This document shows, one piece after another, positions 1 to 7,140 of a stretch of DNA of 64,000 nucleotides. Source of the stretch: Flavobacterium psychrotolerans (GTDB lineage: Bacteria > Bacteroidota > Bacteroidia > Flavobacteriales > Flavobacteriaceae); assembly GCF_003097635.1 (NCBI RefSeq), contig NZ_QCZI01000002.1:124001-188000 (forward strand). Reading direction: 5' to 3'. Position numbers and translations under genes: made by a program. The notes beneath the pieces are model-generated. The model had not been told where the DNA came from. It saw nothing but the letters and a program-made list of their open reading frames with translations, and made no database searches. Numbering within the stretch: position 1 is the first letter of the stretch; the number at the start of each line of letters is the position of its first letter.

Positions 1-380
1 GAGATTGGAATCCAACACCTAGCTTTTCGGCCTTTACAAAACACACTCCAAACTATGATGCATTTCCTTCGGGACATTTAATGACCGCTACCTCAGCCTT
101 GTATGTAATTCTCGGGAATTATCCTGATGTAAAATGGATTAAACCTGTTGGTTACACTCTAATTGGAGCCTTAGGATTTGAAATGGTTCAGGCTAATGTA
201 CATTGGGTTTCCGATTATCCGATAGCTCTAGTTATGGGTTATATCATTGGAAAAAATATTGCCAACAACAAAATCGAAAAAAGGACAATTGGAAATGAGA
301 AGACAAAAAAATATTCAATAAATTACAATGCTTCACGGAGATCCGGATTTAACATGATAGGAGCTAATATTACTTTTTAA
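1..380 (+). CDS. PAP2-family phosphatase, 5'-truncated by window edge
   Basis: Open from the first bases of the window (codon phase starts at base 3) to a stop at 380, so the N-terminus lies outside. The visible part has the PAP2 phosphatase signature: PSGH followed by a helix-rich stretch and then HWVSDYP, the third motif with the catalytic His and Asp. Proteins of this family remove phosphate from lipid phosphates such as phosphatidic acid or undecaprenyl pyrophosphate at the membrane. The ATG at 81 lies inside the PSGH region and is not the start. The next gene, 15 bp downstream, is a second PAP2 protein, so this is a tandem pair, probably one operon. The substrate cannot be told. Confidence 0.85.
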   Translation, partial: DWNPTPSFSAFTKHTPNYDAFPSGHLMTATSALYVILGNYPDVKWIKPVGYTLIGALGFEMVQANVHWVSDYPIALVMGYIIGKNIANNKIEKRTIGNEKTKKYSINYNASRRSGFNMIGANITF

Positions 381-395
381 TAAAATGAAAATAAA

Positions 396-1127
396 ATGAA
401 AATCAAACTTTTATCTACTATATTCTTCCTAGTAATTTTTAACGGAAATGCTCAATCTAACGATACTATTTCTTTGATTAAAAACCAAAAAAAAATATCA
501 TACAAACAATTCATTGCCCCCGCCACACTTATTACCGGAGGATTTTTATTGAAGGGTACGGGAGTAAATCGAAATTTTCAAAGTGACATCAGAAAAATTT
601 TCGGGACTGATTTTCATACCAAGGCTGATAATTACCTTCAATTTGAATCTGTTCTTCAAATTTACGGCGGAAAATATTTAGGTTTCAAGCCAAAAAATGA
701 TTTTCTGCATCAAAGTATCAACATTGTTATTGCAAATGTCATTATGGGGGGAGTAGTTTTAACTATGAAACATACATTTAAAGAAGAAAGACCTGATATG
801 TCCGATAATCTTAGCTTCCCTTCCGGACATACTGCAACTGCATTTACAAATGCTTCTTTATTATATTATGAATACAAAGACTCTAATGTTTGGTATGCGA
901 GCAGTGGTTTTTTATTTGCTTCAGCTACTGGCATTTTAAGAATTGCCAACAACAAACATTACATGTCCGATGTTCTTACCGGTGCTGGAATCGGACTTGG
1001 AGTTGGTCTTGCCGTTTCTTACTGGAGTCCGTTTAAATCGATTACATTAGGGAAAAACAAAGCCCATGCCTTATTATATCCTCAAATTGGAAGTAATTAC
1101 GGCATAGGCTTATTGGTTCATGACTAA
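396..1127 (+). CDS. PAP2-family phosphatase with signal peptide
   Basis: A 243-residue protein with an N-terminal hydrophobic segment ending in NAQS (residues 1-21), likely an export signal. All three PAP2 motifs are present: K125...R132-P133, P142-SGH145, and R182...H188...D192. This predicts a lipid phosphate phosphatase with its active site on the periplasmic side. The ATG at 396 sits just after the stop of the preceding PAP2 gene with an A-rich leader. It could be a phosphatidic acid, undecaprenyl-PP or lipid A phosphatase; the sequence alone does not decide. No terminator hairpin is seen in the 30 bp before the convergent DUF3127 gene. Confidence 0.9.
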   Translation: MKIKLLSTIFFLVIFNGNAQSNDTISLIKNQKKISYKQFIAPATLITGGFLLKGTGVNRNFQSDIRKIFGTDFHTKADNYLQFESVLQIYGGKYLGFKPKNDFLHQSINIVIANVIMGGVVLTMKHTFKEERPDMSDNLSFPSGHTATAFTNASLLYYEYKDSNVWYASSGFLFASATGILRIANNKHYMSDVLTGAGIGLGVGLAVSYWSPFKSITLGKNKAHALLYPQIGSNYGIGLLVHD

Positions 1128-1157
1128 AACCAAGTCATTTATTTTACTAACTAAATG

Positions 1158-1532
1158 CTAGAAAGGCAAATCGTCATGCTCTTCTTCGGTGAAATTTGAT
1201 GCTGGTTCAAAAGCAGCTGCAGCAGGCATTGGCGGCACTTGACCTTGTGGTGCTTCGGTAGCTAATTTTTCAATTCTCCAACCTTGAATGCTGTTGAAAT
1301 ATTTGGTTTCCCCTTGAGGGCTTACCCATTCTCTTCCTCTAATATTGATGGAAACTTTTACGGGTTCTCCAATATGATAATTGTTTAACAAATCGCATTT
1401 ATCCTGAGTAAACTCAATCATGATATGTTGAGGATATTGCTCGTCTGTAGTGACTACTAATTCTCTTTTTTTAAATGAGGCGCTCACTTGTTGTTCTGCA
1501 TTAATCACTTTAATTTTTCCTGAAACTTCCAT
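1158..1532 (-). CDS. DUF3127 domain protein
   Basis: A 124-residue cytoplasmic protein with no signal peptide or membrane segment. Residues 1-90 match what I remember of DUF3127, a small beta-rich (OB-like) family of Bacteroidota, with a FNSIQGWRIEKL stretch near residue 80. The last 30 residues are a low-complexity Ala/Pro/acidic tail ending in EEHDDLPF. This resembles the acidic, aromatic-ended tails of single-stranded DNA-binding proteins, so a DNA-binding role is possible, but that is inference. It is transcribed leftward, 42 bp downstream of the flavin reductase gene on the same strand. Confidence 0.75.
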   Translation of the reverse strand: MEVSGKIKVINAEQQVSASFKKRELVVTTDEQYPQHIMIEFTQDKCDLLNNYHIGEPVKVSINIRGREWVSPQGETKYFNSIQGWRIEKLATEAPQGQVPPMPAAAAFEPASNFTEEEHDDLPF

Positions 1533-1574
1533 CTTCTGTCTTATTTATTGTTTGTTATTTTATTGCTTTTATTT

Positions 1575-2459
1575 TTAAATTCTCTCGGCCAGCAAAACCT
1601 TCCATGCAGAAAGAACGTCGTCATTCTGCAAAAATTCTTTGGCTTTTTGATGTACTTTCAAAATATCATCGGCACTCAAAACTCCTTTTACGGCAAAATT
1701 TTCTTTTACAAATATACTAACTTCTTGGTTTGTAGGCAAGGATTCTATATTTCCTAACCTCCCTAAATCATTTCCATCAAAAATTGGGCTTTGTTTGATA
1801 TAATCTGGAATAGCATCTACCCCAATTCCTATTGTTGCTAATGGTTTTGGCACTTCAAACAGCCCTTGATTGGAGCGTGAATACCAGTTTTGGCCCATTC
1901 TGGAAATTAAATCAATTTTATACTGGTCAATAGAACCATTTTCATCCAAAATATTTTCAACAATATGGATTTTCAACACTTCACAAATAATCAAATTCCC
2001 TGCTCCGCCTTCATTTCCTAAACTGATGATTTCATTGACTCTGCATTCAAACTGAACTGGCGATTCTTTGACACGATATGGTTTTACCATGTCTGACGGG
2101 ATTTGGGTTAATCCCGATTTTAAAAATTCATTGACGCCATCAGCATATTCGGTACTCGAAAGTGATACTTGATGCACCATGTCAAAATTCACAACATTAA
2201 TCACGACTTCCCGAGTGGCTTCGGCATTAATTAACGTATGTTTTATAGTGTTGTCACGAACGCGGCGAGCAGGCGAGAAAATAAGTATCGGTGGATTCGA
2301 ACTAAAGACATTAAAGAAACTAAAAGGCGACAAATTGGGTCTGCCACTTTTGCTCATTGTGCTTGCAAAGGCAATAGGACGTGGCGCTACGGCGCTTTGC
2401 AAATAGTCTTGAAGCTTGACTAAAGAAATATCTTTTGGTTCAATACTTATCATTACCAT
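1575..2459 (-). CDS. Flavin reductase (flavoredoxin-like) family protein
   Basis: A 294-residue protein with the FMN-binding split-barrel pattern of the flavin reductase / flavoredoxin family. VAPRPIAFAST near residue 28 and NLSPFSFFNVFSSNPP near residues 41-57 are typical of the FMN-phosphate-binding part. It would bind FMN and carry out NAD(P)H- or ferredoxin-linked redox chemistry in the cytoplasm; the partner is unknown. Two in-frame ATGs (2459 and 2453) are possible starts, and a TAnnTTTG element at 2471-2478 leaves a very short leader for either. The roughly 90-residue C-terminal extension beyond the barrel is common in the Bacteroidota members I recall. Confidence 0.85.
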   Translation of the reverse strand: MVMISIEPKDISLVKLQDYLQSAVAPRPIAFASTMSKSGRPNLSPFSFFNVFSSNPPILIFSPARRVRDNTIKHTLINAEATREVVINVVNFDMVHQVSLSSTEYADGVNEFLKSGLTQIPSDMVKPYRVKESPVQFECRVNEIISLGNEGGAGNLIICEVLKIHIVENILDENGSIDQYKIDLISRMGQNWYSRSNQGLFEVPKPLATIGIGVDAIPDYIKQSPIFDGNDLGRLGNIESLPTNQEVSIFVKENFAVKGVLSADDILKVHQKAKEFLQNDDVLSAWKVLLAERI

Positions 2460-2470
2460 TATTGTTTAGG

Positions 2471-2478
2471 CAAAAATA
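2471..2478 (-). promoter_or_regulatory. -7 promoter element of flavin reductase gene
   Basis: Reads TATTTTTG on the minus strand, a match to the Bacteroidota -7 consensus TAnnTTTG, 12 bases upstream of the first ATG. No clear -33 TTG is visible at the usual spacing. Confidence 0.5.
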
Positions 2479-2627
2479 GTGAAATTGAAATTCGTTTAAG
2501 GCCGTCCTCGAAAATATAAATCAATTAAACTACCCGGCACAAACATTTGAATTGTTCTTAAACAAAAAAGTATAAGACCCTTATTTTCAAAATATCGTTT
2601 GCCAGGTCATTTTGCAATCAAGATTAT

Positions 2628-2664
2628 TTATCAACAATTACAAAAACTATAACGTTTTAGTTTG
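2628..2664 (+). promoter_or_regulatory. Conserved upstream block, amylase 1 copy
   Basis: About 36 bases beginning TTATCAACAATTAC and ending TTTAGTTTG. They match the block at 6950-6987 upstream of amylase 2 with only about four differences, while the flanking non-coding DNA is not alignable by eye. It lies 137 bp upstream of the ATG. Its end resembles a -7 element one base short of consensus (TAGTTTG). It may be a regulator site plus promoter core; the regulator is unknown. Confidence 0.5.
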
Positions 2665-2764
2665 TTTTTCAGCTTCAAAAAAATTATTAGGCGGTAAAAA
2701 TCTGGATTTATTATAGATTTCTTATAGAAAATAAAGGTAATTTTAACAAAAACCAACCAACTTC

Positions 2765-5700
2765 ATGAAATCAAAAATCAAATTTCTAACATTACTCTTT
2801 TATTTTTTCCATTCGTTTCTTTTTGCGCAAACAAAAGCAAATGGAAAAGAGGTAATGATACAAGGTTTTCACTGGACTACCGATATATCGGCTACGAAAT
2901 GGTACGAAGTGATTAAAAGTAACACAACAACCCTTCAAAATGCCGGTTTTGATGCTATATGGCTGCCTCCGCCAAGCAAATCAACCGGAGGTATGGGATA
3001 TATTCCTACCGTATGGTATGACCTGAATACTCCTCATGGAACCCAAGCGCAATTAGTCTCATTAATCAGCGATCTACATGCAAAAAATATCAAAGTTCTT
3101 GCAGATATTGTAATCAATCATAGAGGGGGAACTACGGGCTGGTACGATTTTTCAACACCCACTTGGAGCACTCCTGGTCAAACTTGGTCCATTTGTAACA
3201 ATTCGAATATTAGTTCCAGTGGACAAAAAGGAACTGGAAATACCGATTATGACCCTGTTCAAGCCGGTTTAAAATCTTCTGGAGAATCCGGTTCATTTTC
3301 AGCCGCAAGAGATTTGGACCATTCCAATGTGGAAGTCCGTAACGGAATAAAAACTTGGATGAATTGGTTAAAAACCGACATTGGTTTTGATGGGTGGCGC
3401 TATGATTTTGTTCATGGTTATGACGGCAAATACATCAAGGAGTATAATGACGCCACAAATCCTTATTACTCTGTGGGAGAATTGTTAGAAGGTGATAGAA
3501 ACAGACTTGCAAAATGGATTGATTATACTAAAGCAGGAACCGCAACCGCATCCTCAGCTGCATTTGATTTCGCAACAAAAAGCGCTTTGCAAAACGCCTT
3601 CAATGACAATAATTTAAGTTATTTAAAAGACGGATCCGGAAAAGCCGCAGGTTTAATTGGAATTTCTCCAGAAAAAGCATGTACAATGCTTGACAACCAC
3701 GACACTGGACCAAAGCCCTACGGTCAAGACTTATGGGTTTTCCCGGGCACTCAAGTCTTGAAAGGATATGCTTATATATTAACCCATCCAGGAACTCCCA
3801 TGGTTTGGTGGCCCCATTACTTTGATTGGGGAATCAAAAAGGAAATTGACGCAATGATTAAAATCAGAAAAGATAACTTATTAAGCAGTACTTCCAATCT
3901 AAATATTGTGCAAGCCTCTAACAATTTGTACGCCGCAATAATTGATGACAAAGTAGCTTTAAAATTAGGCTCTGACAATTGGTCTCCATCCGGAACGGGA
4001 TGGGTTTTGAAATTATCAGGGACAGGTTTTTCAATTTGGGATAAGGGAACTGTTATTGACGTCCCGAGTTTAACTATAACTCCTAGTGGCGGAACCTTTA
4101 TTACCGGAACAACTGTTAATGTTGTTTTAACCGCCAATAATGCTACTTCTACCATTTATTACACGTTGGATGGTTCAACGCCAACTACGGTTTCAGCATC
4201 AGCTATAGGGACAAAAACACTTGCTATCACTAATTCAACAACACTAAAAGCGTTTGTGAAAAATTCATTAAATGTAAGTTCTGTTGTTGTAACAGAAATT
4301 TATACTTTTGGCGCACCTACAACTTTCACAGTCTATTTCAAAAAACCATCCAATTGGAATGCTGAAGTCAAAATCTATTATTGGTCCCCCACTGGAACTG
4401 CTCCAGTTATTGCCTGGCCCGGAGCTGCCATGACCTTAGATTGTGGCGATTGGTACAAATACACGTTCCCATCTACGGTAAGTGCTTCCAATTTATTGTT
4501 TAATGACGGGACACTAAAAACTACTGATTTAACAGCCACAGCCGGAATAAAATATTACGATGCCGCTTGGTTAAGCGCAGAACCCGTTAACAGATGTCAA
4601 ACCGCAATTGCTCCCGACCTCACAATCTCACAACTAGGAGGAACTTTTACAACTGGAACTTCAGTAAACGTTGTTTTGACTGCCAATGTAACCGCATCTA
4701 CCATTTATTATACTCTAGATGGATCGACACCAACCACTGCTTCAGCATCAGCTATAGGAACAAAAACGCTAGCGATAACTAATACAACCACTTTAAAAGC
4801 GTTTGTGATTAATGCAACAGGAGTTAGCTCAGCCATAAAAACGGAAGTATACACATTTACTACCCCTCAGACATTTACGGTTTATTTCAAAAAACCTTCC
4901 AATTGGAATGCTGCAGTTAAAATATTGTATTGGTCTACTATAGGAACAGCACCAGTTGTTGGAGTTGCTATGAGTTTAGATTGTGGGGATTGGTACAAAT
5001 ACACTTTCCAATCAACTGGGAGTACTTCTAATTTATCGTTTAATGACGGAACACTGAAAACTGCTGACCTAACAATTACAGCAGGAATAAAATATTACGA
5101 TGTAGCTTGGCTAAACGCAGAACCCGTTAACAGATGTCAAACCGCCATTGCTCCCGACCTCACAATCTCGAAATCAGGGGGAACTTTTTCAACTGGAACT
5201 TCGGTAAATGTTGTTTTGACTGCCAATGTAACGGCATCTACCATTTATTATACTCTAGATGGATCAACACCAACCACTGCTTCAACATCTGCTATAGGAA
5301 CAAAAACGCTAGCGATAACTAATACAACCACTTTAAAAGCGTTTGTGATTAATGCAGCTGGAGTTAGCTCAGCCATAAAAACGGAAGTATACACCTTTAC
5401 TGCTCCTCCTCCAACTTTCACTGTATATTTCAAAAAACCTTCCAATTGGAATGCCGCAGTTAAAATATTGTATTGGTCTACTACCGGAAGCGCTCCAGTT
5501 GTCACTTGGCCAGGGGTTGCCATGACCTTGGATTGTAGCGATTGGTACAAATACACGTTCCCATCTACGGTAAGTGCTTCCAATTTATCGTTTAATGACG
5601 GAACACTGAAAACTGCTGACCTAACAATTACAGCAGGAATAAAATATTACGATGCAGCTTGGCTTAGCCCAGAGCCCGTTAACAGATGTCAAACCGCCAT

Positions 5701-6778
5701 TGCTCCCGACCTCACAATCTCGAAATCAGGGGGAACTTTTTCAACTGGAACTTCGGTAAGCGTTGTTTTGACAGCCGATGTGGCCTCGTCAACCATTTAT
5801 TACACGTTGGATGGTTCAACTCCCACTAAAGCTTCAACTTCTGCTGTTGGGACGAAAACACTTGTGATAACCAGCACTTCTACTTTAAAAGCGATTGTGA
5901 TTAACGCAGCGGGAGTTAGCTCTGCCATAAAAACGGAAGTGTATACCTTTTCTGCTCCTCCTTCAACTTTCACGGTTTATTTCAAAAAACCTTCCAATTG
6001 GAATGCCGCGGTTAAAGTATTGTATTGGTCTCCAACCGGAACCGCTCCAGCTGTCGCTTGGCCCGGTGTTGCCATGACCTTAGATTGTGGCGATTGGTAC
6101 AAATATACCTTCCCCTCTACGGTAAGTGCTTCAAGTTTATTGTTTAATGATGGAACATTAAAAACGGTTGATTTAAAGGCTACAGCAGGCATAAAATATT
6201 ATGATAATGCTTGGCTAGTCGCTGAACCCATTGGTAGATGTGCAATATTGCCTAAATCTAGCGTTACCGTTTACTTTAAACCTCCAACAACATGGACAAC
6301 CATTCCAAAAGTAAACTATTGGAATGCGTTGCCGACAGGAAGTGTTGCAAGCACAACTTGGCCAGGTATTAGTATGATTGCTGATAAAGATGGCTTCTAT
6401 AAATATACTATTGTTGGACCGACCTCTATAAATGTAATTTTTAATAACGGAAGCAGTGGTACTGGCAATCAGTCGCCTGATTTACTAAATAAAACGGATG
6501 GGTACTCCTATACTTGGGGAGAAGATTCGACAATAATTCCAGATGAAAAAAAACGTACTGCAATAATTCATCCAAATCCAGTGATTGACATACTCAAGAT
6601 TAGTTCAGAATCAGTAATTAGTAATTATAAAATCATAAGTATTCAGGGGGTTATTTTAAAAGAAGGGAAGCCAATTGAAAACTCAATAGATGTAAGCAAT
6701 CTTAGCACGGGTATTTATTTTTTACAAATTAAATTTGAAAATGGTGTCGAAAAAACACAGCGATTTATAAAAAAATAA
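2765..6778 (+). CDS. Secreted GH13 alpha-amylase with four Chb/Hex-CBM26 repeat pairs and T9SS sorting domain
   Basis: A 1337-residue protein. The signal peptide (about 1-21) ends at LFAQ. The GH13 catalytic domain (about 25-425) has region I DIVINH at 114-119, nucleophile Asp214 in GWRYDF, acid/base Glu239 in SVGELLEG and Asp313 in LDNHD. From residue 433 follow four pairs of a Chb/Hex C-terminal-like Ig module (GGTFxTGT...YYTLDGSTPTT) and a CBM26-type starch-binding module (TVYFKKPSNWN...WPG...WYKYTF), in units of about 540 bp. Then come a fifth, divergent CBM26 and a T9SS type A sorting domain (IIHPNPVIDIL... to the C-terminal KK). It should be exported and act on starch or maltodextrin outside the cell. 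The second CBM26 copy has lost four residues including Trp-Pro-Gly. A shorter paralogue follows downstream. Confidence 0.95.
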   Translation: MKSKIKFLTLLFYFFHSFLFAQTKANGKEVMIQGFHWTTDISATKWYEVIKSNTTTLQNAGFDAIWLPPPSKSTGGMGYIPTVWYDLNTPHGTQAQLVSLISDLHAKNIKVLADIVINHRGGTTGWYDFSTPTWSTPGQTWSICNNSNISSSGQKGTGNTDYDPVQAGLKSSGESGSFSAARDLDHSNVEVRNGIKTWMNWLKTDIGFDGWRYDFVHGYDGKYIKEYNDATNPYYSVGELLEGDRNRLAKWIDYTKAGTATASSAAFDFATKSALQNAFNDNNLSYLKDGSGKAAGLIGISPEKACTMLDNHDTGPKPYGQDLWVFPGTQVLKGYAYILTHPGTPMVWWPHYFDWGIKKEIDAMIKIRKDNLLSSTSNLNIVQASNNLYAAIIDDKVALKLGSDNWSPSGTGWVLKLSGTGFSIWDKGTVIDVPSLTITPSGGTFITGTTVNVVLTANNATSTIYYTLDGSTPTTVSASAIGTKTLAITNSTTLKAFVKNSLNVSSVVVTEIYTFGAPTTFTVYFKKPSNWNAEVKIYYWSPTGTAPVIAWPGAAMTLDCGDWYKYTFPSTVSASNLLFNDGTLKTTDLTATAGIKYYDAAWLSAEPVNRCQTAIAPDLTISQLGGTFTTGTSVNVVLTANVTASTIYYTLDGSTPTTASASAIGTKTLAITNTTTLKAFVINATGVSSAIKTEVYTFTTPQTFTVYFKKPSNWNAAVKILYWSTIGTAPVVGVAMSLDCGDWYKYTFQSTGSTSNLSFNDGTLKTADLTITAGIKYYDVAWLNAEPVNRCQTAIAPDLTISKSGGTFSTGTSVNVVLTANVTASTIYYTLDGSTPTTASTSAIGTKTLAITNTTTLKAFVINAAGVSSAIKTEVYTFTAPPPTFTVYFKKPSNWNAAVKILYWSTTGSAPVVTWPGVAMTLDCSDWYKYTFPSTVSASNLSFNDGTLKTADLTITAGIKYYDAAWLSPEPVNRCQTAIAPDLTISKSGGTFSTGTSVSVVLTADVASSTIYYTLDGSTPTKASTSAVGTKTLVITSTSTLKAIVINAAGVSSAIKTEVYTFSAPPSTFTVYFKKPSNWNAAVKVLYWSPTGTAPAVAWPGVAMTLDCGDWYKYTFPSTVSASSLLFNDGTLKTVDLKATAGIKYYDNAWLVAEPIGRCAILPKSSVTVYFKPPTTWTTIPKVNYWNALPTGSVASTTWPGISMIADKDGFYKYTIVGPTSINVIFNNGSSGTGNQSPDLLNKTDGYSYTWGEDSTIIPDEKKRTAIIHPNPVIDILKISSESVISNYKIISIQGVILKEGKPIENSIDVSNLSTGIYFLQIKFENGVEKTQRFIKK
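4061..6240 (+). repeat. Intragenic tandem repeats (four about 540-bp units) in amylase 1
   Basis: Four direct repeats, each encoding one Chb/Hex-like module plus one CBM26 module, begin near 4061, 4606, 5146 and 5698. Units 2-4 share stretches of near-identical DNA, for example around 4590-4630, 5130-5170 and 5680-5720. Codon-level identity is higher between units 2, 3 and 4 than with unit 1. This suggests recent duplication or gene conversion inside the gene. Confidence 0.85.
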
Positions 6779-6800
6779 TTTAAAAATCCATTTTAAAAAA

Positions 6801-6860
6801 GGAGGCTGTCTCATAATTAAAACAAGTCCTTGAGAATTGAATATTTGAGGCACAGTCTCC
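6801..6860. repeat. Imperfect inverted repeat sharing the GAGGCTGT core of the adjacent terminator
   Basis: Starts GGAGGCTGTCTC at 6801 and ends with the roughly complementary CACAGTCTCC at 6851-6860. Its left arm also pairs well with 6907-6920 of the downstream terminator. The whole 6799-6926 stretch is therefore a nested set of inverted repeats, perhaps a duplicated terminator or a small non-autonomous element. Confidence 0.45.
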
Positions 6861-6888
6861 GATAAGATTCGAATAAAAAACAGAAAAA

Positions 6889-6926
6889 GAGGCTGTTTCA
6901 CGAGTTGTGAGACAGCTTCCTTTTTT
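6889..6926 (+). terminator. Rho-independent terminator after amylase 1
   Basis: A 13-bp stem (6889-6901 with 6907-6919, two G:U pairs) with a 5-base loop, followed by CC and six T's at 6921-6926. It lies 110 bp downstream of the amylase 1 stop, separating the two amylases into independent transcription units. Confidence 0.75.
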
Positions 6927-6949
6927 ATTGATTCTGCAATTTATATTAC

Positions 6950-6987
6950 TTATCAACAATTACCACAACTACAACGGTTTAGTTTTG
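6950..6987 (+). promoter_or_regulatory. Conserved upstream block and candidate promoter, amylase 2 copy
   Basis: Partner of the block at 2628-2664. Here its 3' end reads TAGTTTTG at 6980-6987, an exact TAnnTTTG match, so transcription could begin a few bases further on and give a leader of about 145 bases. No TTG is visible at the expected -33 spacing, so the upstream half may instead bind an activator. Confidence 0.5.
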
Positions 6988-7060
6988 ATTTAATACACCA
7001 AAAACAGTTAAAATAAAAATACGCCACAATATTATTGCTATTTTATTATTAATTTCACAA

Positions 7061-7120
7061 ACCTAGAACCAAACCTAGAACCAAACCTAGAACCAAACCT
7101 AGAACCAAACCTAGAACCAA
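7061..7120 (+). repeat. Five perfect 12-bp tandem repeats in the amylase 2 leader
   Basis: The unit ACCTAGAACCAA is repeated five times without change (7061-7120). It is followed by a CCAA run (7121-7138) that reaches the ATG at 7141. Unit length is a multiple of three but the tract is upstream of the coding start. Such a perfect tract should change copy number by slippage and alter leader length or translation efficiency. Confidence 0.85.
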
Positions 7121-7140
7121 ACCAACCAACCAACCAACAC

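Larger units (their letters stand above)
2460..2764. other. Divergent intergenic region between flavin reductase and amylase 1
   Basis: A 305-bp non-coding stretch. It holds the flavin reductase -7 element and, at 2628-2664, a block closely repeated upstream of the second amylase. No convincing ORF, RNA gene or terminator was seen. The last 20 bases before the amylase ATG are A/C-rich with CCAACCAAC, a short form of the run found before amylase 2. Confidence 0.6.
6779..7140. other. Intergenic region between the two amylases
   Basis: A 362-bp region without a gene. In order it holds the imperfect inverted repeat, the terminator, the conserved upstream block with a candidate -7 element, an AT-rich leader, and five 12-bp tandem repeats running into the amylase 2 start codon. 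Confidence 0.7.

Noticed and set aside
3817..6192. Several minus-strand ORFs inside the amylase repeats, near-identical to each other
   Set aside because: They recur because the sense-strand units are tandem repeats; no start or promoter signal fits, and the GH13 frame is clearly coding.
7061..7120. Possible CRISPR array
   Set aside because: Repeats are 12 bp, contiguous and without spacers, and no cas gene is present.
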